Origin: Haliscomenobacter sp040403615 | GTDB taxonomy: Bacteria; Bacteroidota; Bacteroidia; Chitinophagales; Saprospiraceae | Assembly (NCBI RefSeq): GCF_040403615.1 | Contig: NZ_JBBAKG010000025.1 | Coordinates: forward strand, 12,540 to 76,539 | DNA: 64,000 nt | Reading direction: 5' to 3' | In this document: one piece after another, positions 24,359 to 30,850 of the stretch | Layout of the letters: every line of letters starts with the position of its first letter | Numbering within the stretch: the stretch's first letter is position 1 | The notes under the pieces: model-generated | The model's input: the letters and a program-made list of their open reading frames with translations, nothing else | Told to the model about the DNA's origin: nothing | Database searches by the model: none | Position numbers and translations under genes: made by a program

Positions 24359-25855
24359 TTACGCCAAAACTCCAGTTTGAACATCGAGGGTGTGCATTCC
24401 CCCATACTGTTCTCCATTTTTATCGGTAATGCGCACTTCAATTTGGTGCATTCCATTTTCAAGTCCCTTCGGCAGGAAGCCTTTCCACAAATGCCGATTC
24501 ACCTTGGCGGCCATCCATACATTGTATTTGTCCAGGTGTTTCTTTAAAAACTCTTCCACATAAGGGTCGGTTCCTTCAAATTGGGTCAAGGTTTGAAAAT
24601 CGCCGTCATCCCAACGCACTTCAATCTGGGCATCCGGGTGGGTAGCAAAAGCATTGATGATCAACTGAGGCAGAGCAGATCGGTCTGCTTTGGGAAAACG
24701 CAAGACATAGCGCGAGCGGCTTTCTGGCACCCCTAATGGCTTGAACTGGTAATTGAATTCAACGCCATTGAAATTGAACACAAAATAGCCATTGGGAACA
24801 CCGTCCATGGCCATCCGAATGGGCAAGCCATCCTCCAACAAGGGGCCTTGCCACCAGGCTCCACAAACGGCACCTGCAATCAAACTATGGAAAGGGTTTT
24901 TTCGCGTCCAACCGCCTTCACTGAGGTTCACATGCTCGATGGTGTGTGTATGCGCAGAAACCGAAAAGAGGTGTGGATGCTTTTTGAGTAATGCGTATAA
25001 GGCCTGCCGATTGACAATATTGCGGTAAGGATTTTTTGCTGCTGTTTTGGTGTAAACAGGAATATGCGAAAGTAAAAATACCAATTTGTCTTTGGGCACT
25101 AGCGCAAGGTCACTAGCCAGCCATTTCAATTGCCGATCATCGAGTCGTCCTTCGGTGATGCCTTGTTCCTCGCGCTTTTTGTTCCAGCCTGAGTAACCAA
25201 TGTCATCCAGAACGACAAAATGCACCTGTCCGTAGTCAAAGGAGTAATAAGTAGGGCCAAAATAGGATTGGTAAGTCTCGCGGGCATACCGAGCTTGAGT
25301 GGCGCGAACGTTGATGTCGTGGTTGCCCATCACTGGAAACCAGGGTTTGCCCACACTTCCGATGGCGTCGCGCACTGCGGGGTGTACTTCCAGTTCATCC
25401 CAGGCCAGATCGCCCAAGGGAACCATAAAATCGGCTGATTCACGTTGCAAGGCAGGGACACCCAGTTGCTGAAAATACCCCACTTCCAGGCTGGTCTCTG
25501 GCTGAATGTCTCCCATCAGCACAGCCCTAAACTCCGTTTCAACTTCGGTTTTGATCAAATAAAAATTGAGCGGATTGGGTACTTCGCCTGTCGGCAAAAC
25601 ACCGGGATAGGGAGCGATCTCCGTTTCTGGAGAGCCGCTTGGGCGATACAAGTAATAAAACTGTGGTTGATGCAACGCATTGACTGGCAGTACATATCCA
25701 GCCGGTTTGCTGATAAAGATGCTGCAATCTTCTTCCAGAGGCAATTCGTAGTATCCATTTTCATCGGTCAGTACCACCTGGTGTTGGTTACTGACCATTA
25801 CGCCGGGAATGCCGCTGGCGCTTTTTTGATCCAAGACATAGCCGCTGGCCGTCAT
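24359..25855 (-). CDS. Calcineurin-like metallophosphoesterase with N- and C-terminal accessory domains
   Basis: The 498-residue protein starts directly with a beta-sandwich (about 1-85, ASGYVLDQKSASGIPGVMVS) of the type placed before these enzymes. The metallophosphoesterase core (about 105-345) shows VLMGDIQPE, VPLGDLAWD, VMGNHDIN, LLSHIPVY and SAHTHTIEHV, giving the usual metal-binding Asp, Asn and His set. A C-terminal domain (about 350-495) completes the MetallophosN-core-MetallophosC layout common in Bacteroidota. No clear signal peptide is visible in this reading. It is convergent with the phosphoesterase/TonB pair, so three phosphoesterase-related genes lie together. Substrate unknown. 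Confidence 0.9.
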   Translation of the reverse strand: MTASGYVLDQKSASGIPGVMVSNQHQVVLTDENGYYELPLEEDCSIFISKPAGYVLPVNALHQPQFYYLYRPSGSPETEIAPYPGVLPTGEVPNPLNFYLIKTEVETEFRAVLMGDIQPETSLEVGYFQQLGVPALQRESADFMVPLGDLAWDELEVHPAVRDAIGSVGKPWFPVMGNHDINVRATQARYARETYQSYFGPTYYSFDYGQVHFVVLDDIGYSGWNKKREEQGITEGRLDDRQLKWLASDLALVPKDKLVFLLSHIPVYTKTAAKNPYRNIVNRQALYALLKKHPHLFSVSAHTHTIEHVNLSEGGWTRKNPFHSLIAGAVCGAWWQGPLLEDGLPIRMAMDGVPNGYFVFNFNGVEFNYQFKPLGVPESRSRYVLRFPKADRSALPQLIINAFATHPDAQIEVRWDDGDFQTLTQFEGTDPYVEEFLKKHLDKYNVWMAAKVNRHLWKGFLPKGLENGMHQIEVRITDKNGEQYGGMHTLDVQTGVLA

Positions 25856-25873
25856 TATTTTTCAGGGTTTTTG

Positions 25874-25978
25874 GGTTTTCAGTGACTTAGATTCCAGTCG
25901 CTTCGACCACTCCGGCGCTTCGGCTACGCTCAGCGACCGGAGTATTCGAAGCGACTGGAATCTAAGTCACTGAAAACC
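25874..25978. repeat. 105-bp near-perfect palindrome between fumC and the phosphoesterase gene
   Basis: A perfect 33-bp arm (25874-25906) is inverted at 25946-25978. A 2x2 mismatch follows, then ACTCCGG (25909-25915) pairs with CCGGAGT (25937-25943). The loop contains GCTTCGGCTACGCTCAGCGA. It starts 2 bp after the fumC stop region. The stem is far longer than a normal terminator and may be a dispersed palindromic element acting as one. Confidence 0.88.
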
Positions 25979-25980
25979 AT

Positions 25981-27363
25981 TTAAATCATATCCTCTGGCC
26001 GCACCCACTCATCAAACTGCTCGGGGGTCAGCAAGCCCAATTCTACAGCGGCTTGCTTCAGGGTTGTATTTTCGGCATGGGCTTTTTTGGCAATTGTTGC
26101 CGCGTTGTCGTAGCCGATTTTGGTATTGAGCGCGGTCACCAACATCAGCGAATTGTTGAGCTGCTCGGTGATGCGGGCGTAGTTGGGCTCGATGCCTTCT
26201 GCGCAATGTTCGTTGAAGCTCACACAAGCATCGCCGATCAGACGGGCAGAAGTCAGGAAGTTGAAGATGATCACCGGTTTGAACACGTTCAGCTCAAAGT
26301 GGCCGTTCATACCGCCAATGTTGATGGTCACGTCATTGCCGATGACCTGAGCCATGGCCATGGTCATAGCTTCCGATTGGGTTGGGTTGACCTTGCCCGG
26401 CATGATCGAAGAACCTGGCTCATTGGAAGGGATGATCAATTCGCCAATCCCTGAACGAGGGCCAGAAGCCAGCAAACGAATGTCGTTGGCTATTTTTGAC
26501 AAGGAAACTGCTACCGTTTTCAATGCACCATGTGCTTCCACCAGGGCATCGTGCGTAGCCAGCGCCTCAAATTTATTAGGGGCAGTTACGAATGGCAAGC
26601 CACTCAACTGGGCGATGTGCCGGGCTACATTTTCAGAATATCCAGGAGGGGTGTTCAATCCGGTGCCTACTGCAGTACCGCCCAAAGCCAATTCAGCAAC
26701 GTGAGGCAAGGTGTGTTTGATGGCGCGGATACCGTAATCCAATTGGGCAGCGTAACCAGACAGTTCCTGGCCTACCGTAATCGGCGTCGCATCCATCAAG
26801 TGGGTACGGCCAATTTTGACAACCCCCATATAGGCTTCAGACTTGGCCTTGAGGGTATCCCGCAGCGCTTCAATGCCGGGGATGGTGGTTTCAACCAGCA
26901 TTTTGTAAGCAGCAATGTGCATTGCTGTGGGGAAAGTATCGTTGGAGGATTGCGACTTGTTGACGTCGTCGTTCGGGTGAAGTACTTTTTTGGCGTCATC
27001 CAGTTTACCACCGGCGATTACATGAGCGCGGTTGGCAATCACCTCGTTTACGTTCATGTTGGATTGGGTACCTGAACCGGTTTGCCAAACCACCAAGGGG
27101 AATTGGTCGTCGAGTTGGCCAGCAGAAATTTCATCGCATACCTGGGCGATCATATCGGTTTTTTCTTTCGACAATTCACCTGCTTCGAGGTTGGTAAAGG
27201 CGGCGGCCTTTTTGAGGATGGCAAAGGCGCGGATGATCTCGATTGGCATCAAATGCCCGCCAATTTTGAAGTTGTCTTTGGAGCGTTGGGTTTGTGCGGC
27301 CCAATATTTGTCAGCGGGTACATCTACGTAGCCCAAACTGTCTTTTTCTTTGCGGAAAGCCAT
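25981..27363 (-). CDS. fumC: Class II fumarate hydratase
   Basis: The 460-residue enzyme hydrates fumarate to malate in the TCA cycle. Superfamily signatures are present: SGTQSNMNVNEVIANRA (near residues 97-113), GRTHLMDATPITVGQE (near 183-198), and the mobile-loop motif GSSIMPGKVNPTQ (near 315-327). The length fits the iron-independent class II enzyme. It is not linked to sdhCAB in one operon but lies within 8 kb. A TATCTTTG promoter box lies upstream and a 105-bp palindrome downstream. Confidence 0.97.
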   Translation of the reverse strand: MAFRKEKDSLGYVDVPADKYWAAQTQRSKDNFKIGGHLMPIEIIRAFAILKKAAAFTNLEAGELSKEKTDMIAQVCDEISAGQLDDQFPLVVWQTGSGTQSNMNVNEVIANRAHVIAGGKLDDAKKVLHPNDDVNKSQSSNDTFPTAMHIAAYKMLVETTIPGIEALRDTLKAKSEAYMGVVKIGRTHLMDATPITVGQELSGYAAQLDYGIRAIKHTLPHVAELALGGTAVGTGLNTPPGYSENVARHIAQLSGLPFVTAPNKFEALATHDALVEAHGALKTVAVSLSKIANDIRLLASGPRSGIGELIIPSNEPGSSIMPGKVNPTQSEAMTMAMAQVIGNDVTINIGGMNGHFELNVFKPVIIFNFLTSARLIGDACVSFNEHCAEGIEPNYARITEQLNNSLMLVTALNTKIGYDNAATIAKKAHAENTTLKQAAVELGLLTPEQFDEWVRPEDMI

Positions 27364-27398
27364 GGTGTGGTCTCTAATGTTTAGGTAAAAAAGTGCCT

Positions 27399-27406
27399 CA
27401 AAGATA
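27399..27406 (-). promoter_or_regulatory. -7 box of the fumC promoter
   Basis: On the minus strand the sequence reads TATCTTTG, a perfect TAnnTTTG, 35 bp before the fumC ATG. A TTTG lies 17 bp further upstream, slightly closer than the usual 19-20 bp. Confidence 0.5.
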
Positions 27407-27530
27407 GCAAACTTACATCAGGACAAAGGAGGAAAAGCGTTGAGAATTCTCAAAGAAGGGCATTCTCGTGTTACTTTTTCGGTCATTATACTTTAAGAAA
27501 TCATCAACACTGAAAAGGGGCTAAAAACTC

Positions 27531-27563
27531 TTTGCTATTAAAAGCGTTTTTAAAGTAACTTTC
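27531..27563 (+). promoter_or_regulatory. Possible promoter of the superoxide dismutase gene
   Basis: TTTG (27531-27534), a 21-bp spacer and TAACTTTC (27556-27563, one mismatch from consensus) lie about 40 bp before the ATG at 27601. Confidence 0.45.
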
Positions 27564-27600
27564 GGTCGCAATTTTTAACCCATTATAAAATAAAGCAATC

Positions 27601-28215
27601 ATGGCTTTTGAACTTCCAGCGTTGCCTTACGCATTTGACGCACTTGAACCCAACATTGATGCCCGTACCATGGAAATCCACCACGGTAAGCACCATGCTG
27701 CCTATACCACCAACCTCAATGCTGCATTGGCCGGCACTGAAAATGAAGGCAAGTCAATCGAAGCTATTTTAGCGCATGTCTCTACCTTGTCTCCAGCCAT
27801 TCGCAACAATGGTGGTGGTTTTTATAACCACAACCTGTTTTGGACCATCATGTCTCCAGATGGAACGGCTACTCCTGCTGAAGGCACTGAAATCCACGCT
27901 GCGATTACTGCCGATTTGGGTGGTTTCGACAATTTCAAAAAAGAATTTGCTGCTGCTGGAGCTACCCGTTTTGGATCAGGTTGGGCTTGGTTGAGTGTGG
28001 ATGCAGATGGCAAGCTTTTCGTTAGTTCTTCTCCAAACCAGGACAATCCACTGATGGATGTTGCGGAGAAAAAAGGAACACCAATTTTGGGAATGGATGT
28101 TTGGGAACACGCTTATTACCTGAACTACCAAAACCGCCGCCCCGACTACATCGAGGCATTTTTCAATGTCATCAATTGGGGAGAAGTGAACCGTCGCTAC
28201 CTCGCCGCGAAATAA
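27601..28215 (+). CDS. Iron/manganese superoxide dismutase
   Basis: The 204-residue cytoplasmic enzyme converts superoxide to oxygen and hydrogen peroxide. Metal ligands are visible: His27 (MEIHHGKHH), the histidine in GGGFYNHNLFW (near residue 80), and the Asp and His of the family signature DVWEHAYY (near 162-169). GAGTRFGSGWAWL-type sequence precedes the signature. Whether iron or manganese is used cannot be decided by eye. No signal peptide. The gene is monocistronic, with its own promoter and terminator. Confidence 0.96.
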   Translation: MAFELPALPYAFDALEPNIDARTMEIHHGKHHAAYTTNLNAALAGTENEGKSIEAILAHVSTLSPAIRNNGGGFYNHNLFWTIMSPDGTATPAEGTEIHAAITADLGGFDNFKKEFAAAGATRFGSGWAWLSVDADGKLFVSSSPNQDNPLMDVAEKKGTPILGMDVWEHAYYLNYQNRRPDYIEAFFNVINWGEVNRRYLAAK

Positions 28216-28234
28216 TTTTTTGATCCATTCTATT

Positions 28235-28288
28235 TCGAAGAGGGTGAAAATGTACTATTCTTTGCCCTCTTCGATACTATTTTTTTTC
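28235..28288 (+). terminator. Terminator of the superoxide dismutase gene
   Basis: TCGAAGAGGG (28235-28244) pairs perfectly with CCCTCTTCGA (28265-28274), 20-nt loop, followed by TACTATTTTTTTT. Confidence 0.8.
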
Positions 28289-28442
28289 TTCCATACGTTT
28301 CCCCCCTTATACGCTTTACTTGCGTGACTCCTCGTACTGCCAATTGTACGTGAATATTCGACTTTTCTTACTTAGTACCCAGACTAGCACTACTGTAATC
28401 TCAGCTTGCACCTTTTATTTTCATACCCAAAACCGCATACCC

Positions 28443-28511
28443 ATGATCATTGCAGCTTTTTGCCTCGTGTTGTTTTTAATTTTTGGTTCTAAATTATTGG
28501 AAAAAACCTAA
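28443..28511 (+). CDS. Possible 22-residue membrane peptide
   Basis: An ATG at 28443 opens a 22-codon ORF, starting MIIAAFCLVLFLIFG and ending SKLLEKT: one hydrophobic helix with a basic tail. It ends exactly where palindromic copy B begins. No ribosome binding site or homologue is known to me, so it may be chance. It lies in the 525-bp gap between the superoxide dismutase and glycosylase genes, which otherwise holds only terminators and the palindrome. Confidence 0.2.
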   Translation: MIIAAFCLVLFLIFGSKLLEKT

Positions 28512-28627
28512 GGGGCGATAAAAAAATAAATGTTCATTTTGCCAAAGGATTAGATGAGTAAACGATTCATTTTAAGTGCCTCATCTAATCTTTTGGCTCA
28601 AAAAAAATGAACATTTATTTTTGCCCC
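28512..28627 (+). repeat. Palindromic element, copy B (116 bp)
   Basis: The arm GGGGCGATAAAAAAATAAAT (28512-28531) and CCAAAGGATTAGATGAG pair with CTCATCTAATCTTTTGG and an AT-rich arm ending GCCCC at 28627. The centre TAAACGATTCATTTTAAGTG is shared with copy C. Same family as 11174 and 43793, with compensating base changes in the stem. Confidence 0.88.
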
Positions 28628-28655
28628 ACTACTAAGGGGTTGACCTGAACCAAAG

Positions 28656-28697
28656 AGCCGCGTTCCTGTGCTGATGTCACGAAACGCGGCTTTTTTT
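28656..28697 (+). terminator. Strong intrinsic terminator without an upstream gene
   Basis: AGCCGCGTT (28656-28664) pairs with AACGCGGCT (28683-28691), followed by a run of T. It comes 29 bp after palindromic copy B; no gene ends here, so it may close a short untranslated transcript or back up the superoxide dismutase terminator. Confidence 0.7.
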
Positions 28698-28741
28698 ATT
28701 GCGCTGATTTTAGTAAGCATTTTAATTGTATGAACCTAACC

Positions 28742-29377
28742 CTACAATCCCTTCGCTTTGCTCACCCATTTATTTCCAGCAATGCTGAACCGCCAGGGCC
28801 AGAAGGCGGATTCTTCGGAGTAAGCAACGCCAACTCTGGTTCCCGTTTGAATTTCGAAGGTTTCAAAAACTACAGGAGTTTCGATCCACACTGGAGAGGC
28901 ATTCTCGGTCAAAGAAAGGCCAGAAGATGCAGTGGTCAACCCGAGTGCCTGACTACAAGTACCTGGGCCAGCGCTTAAATTCGTTTTGAGTTGGGGCATG
29001 CTTCGGCGTTGAAGCATGGTTTCAATGCCCCAAACAGGCTCAATGGCACGAATCAACACCGCGTGGGCAATGCCACCCGATGCAGTAACCACATTGAACA
29101 AGTGGTGAATGCCATAGCACAAGTAAATGTAGCAATGCCCTCCCGGCTCAAACATGACTTTGGTACGAGGCGTGAGGCGATTGCCATAGGCGTGACTGGC
29201 TTTGTCTTCGGGAGCGCGGTAGGCTTCCGTTTCCACAATTTTGCCTACCGTGAGTTGCCCGTCAAAGTTGGTCACCAAATGTTTGCCCAATAGCTCTTTG
29301 CTGATTTGCACGACATCTTCGCGCAAATAGAAAGCCTCGTTCAGCCTCGTACCAATTTGGTCAAGCGGTCTTTGCAA
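28742..29377 (-). CDS. DNA-3-methyladenine glycosylase (AAG/MPG family)
   Basis: The 211-residue protein removes alkylated purines from DNA in base excision repair. Family features are visible in order: LREDVVQISKELLGKHLV (near 18-35), the catalytic region GKIVETEAYRAPEDKASHAY with the active-site Glu (near 45-64), the pocket segment TPRTKVMFEPGGHCYIYLCYG (in parts, near 69-89) and HAVLIRAIEP (near 104-113). Length is typical for bacterial AAG homologues. It ends 364 bp after the preceding plus-strand tiny ORF and starts 3 bp from the stop of the DUF1080 gene, so the two may be co-transcribed. Confidence 0.93.
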   Translation of the reverse strand: MQRPLDQIGTRLNEAFYLREDVVQISKELLGKHLVTNFDGQLTVGKIVETEAYRAPEDKASHAYGNRLTPRTKVMFEPGGHCYIYLCYGIHHLFNVVTASGGIAHAVLIRAIEPVWGIETMLQRRSMPQLKTNLSAGPGTCSQALGLTTASSGLSLTENASPVWIETPVVFETFEIQTGTRVGVAYSEESAFWPWRFSIAGNKWVSKAKGL

Positions 29378-29380
29378 AAC

Positions 29381-29977
29381 CTAGGGAAGTTGGGTAAGTT
29401 TGAATTTTTTCCAGCGTACTTTGATGCCACCACCATCGTGGATTTGCAGCGCGATGAAGCCTTCGCCCTTGCCAATCTTATCGTCTTTGAGGTAAATCAT
29501 CTGTTGACCATTGAGCCAGGTGGTTACTTCGTCGCCTTTTACGAGGATTTTCAGTTTGTTCCATTCGCCCACTTTCAGGGCTTTTTCAGCCTCTGCGCTG
29601 GGTTGAATGAGCCAGCCCCGGCCATAAGATTCGTAAACACCCCCGGTATGGTTGTTCAAAGGGGCTACTTCTACTTGCCAGCCGCTGATTTTGACGCCTT
29701 CAATTCCAGAGCGAAAAAATACGCCACTGTTGCCATTGGCTTCTTGTTTGAACTGTAAGGTAAGGTCAAAATTCTTGTACTTGTTGGCAGTAGAAAGATA
29801 GCCATAGGCTTTGTCTGGACCGCTTTCGCAGATGAGTTCTCCGTTTTCTACAAACCACTTTTCGGTGCCGTGGATGTTCCACCCCGTCAGGTCTTTGCCA
29901 TTGAACAGGGACACTTTTTGTGCCGCAACTAAAAACGGCATACAAGCGATGCATGCGATCAGATAAGAAATTTTCAT
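29381..29977 (-). CDS. Secreted DUF1080 (3-keto-disaccharide hydrolase-like) protein
   Basis: The start at 29977 gives a signal peptide (MKISYLIACIACMPFLVAAQ) and 198 residues; a start at 30010 would add 11 residues before it. The mature part is a single DUF1080 jelly-roll domain: VSLFNGKDLTGWNIHGTEKW at the start, GELICESGPDKAYGYLSTANK, NSGVFFRSGIEG and KGEGFIALQIHDGGGIKVRW. This family has concanavalin-like folds and includes 3-keto-glycoside hydrolases; the exact substrate is unknown. Located in the periplasm or on the surface. Confidence 0.9.
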   Translation of the reverse strand: MKISYLIACIACMPFLVAAQKVSLFNGKDLTGWNIHGTEKWFVENGELICESGPDKAYGYLSTANKYKNFDLTLQFKQEANGNSGVFFRSGIEGVKISGWQVEVAPLNNHTGGVYESYGRGWLIQPSAEAEKALKVGEWNKLKILVKGDEVTTWLNGQQMIYLKDDKIGKGEGFIALQIHDGGGIKVRWKKFKLTQLP

Positions 29978-30055
29978 GGATGAAATTTGTGTGTGATGAA
30001 AATGTGACAATGAAGATAAACTTTAACGGCGAATAAATTTGTCATCACAACAAGT

Positions 30056-30640
30056 CTAATCAATTCTCCTTCCTTCAACGGTGCGGCTGTTGCGATCTTG
30101 CCGATCGATGCGGCGCAAATCCACCATCAATCCGGCGAAAGCTGCACCAAAATTGACGTCGTATTCTTTGCCGTCGTAAGTAACGGTTCCGGTTGAACGT
30201 TCCCAATCTTTGGCCAACAAGACGTAGCGCTCTCCTGCTTTGGGGCTGGGCCCAAACATTAAGAAACGCGATTCCGAGCCATTTTCAAAAGCAACCGCAA
30301 AGCGGTTGGCCTTGGGGCTGAACATGAATACGCCCGGCGTGCTGCGGGGAATGTAAATCTCCTCGACTTTTTGTCCATTCACCATTCGCACCTTTCCTTC
30401 TACTATTTCGGAGGAATTTTCGCCCAGTTTACGGCGCAGGTATACATCATCCGAAAGATAAAATTGAATTTTCTTCAATTCTGATTCACTCCAGCGGTTG
30501 CGGTCGTACAAGTCTTGGGTGAAATACGACAAGCGAGAATTACAACTGCTCAACACTGCCAAAAACAGCAGCAACTTTGGAATGACGCAAAATCGGGAAG
30601 TCAATTTTTCTGCGTTGCTTAGGGTATTTTTCATCATCAC
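30056..30640 (-). CDS. Hypothetical lipoprotein
   Basis: The 194-residue protein has a long N-terminal region and a lipobox LSSC at Cys33 after the hydrophobic stretch IPKLLLFLAV. The mature part is predicted beta-rich, with segments LKKIQFYLSDDVYLRRKLGE, SRFLMFGPSPKAGERYVLLA and VTYDGKEYDVNFGAAFAGLM. The start codon may be any of three adjacent ATGs. No named family was recognised, although similar lipoproteins are common in Bacteroidota. It is 79 bp upstream of the DUF1080 gene on the same strand; joint transcription is possible. Confidence 0.78.
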   Translation of the reverse strand: MMMKNTLSNAEKLTSRFCVIPKLLLFLAVLSSCNSRLSYFTQDLYDRNRWSESELKKIQFYLSDDVYLRRKLGENSSEIVEGKVRMVNGQKVEEIYIPRSTPGVFMFSPKANRFAVAFENGSESRFLMFGPSPKAGERYVLLAKDWERSTGTVTYDGKEYDVNFGAAFAGLMVDLRRIDRQDRNSRTVEGRRID

Positions 30641-30850
30641 GTGTTTTCTTTATGAGATGGTGAAATTACAGCAAGTCACTCATGCACAAAAGTGGTTTAT
30701 GAAAAGTTTAACAAGGGTTAAGGTTTATTAAAACTTAAAACCCCAAGACTTTGTAAGGTTAATGACAATCCCTTTCATCCAAAAATTGTTACATTAGCAC
30801 GTGGTGTATTAAACGACCAAGACATGAAGGTTTTTACCAATGTTTTTTCT

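Noticed and set aside
28320..28511. 63-codon ORF before palindrome B
   Set aside because: The first 41 codons show no protein-like pattern; only the last 22 codons are retained as a low-confidence peptide.
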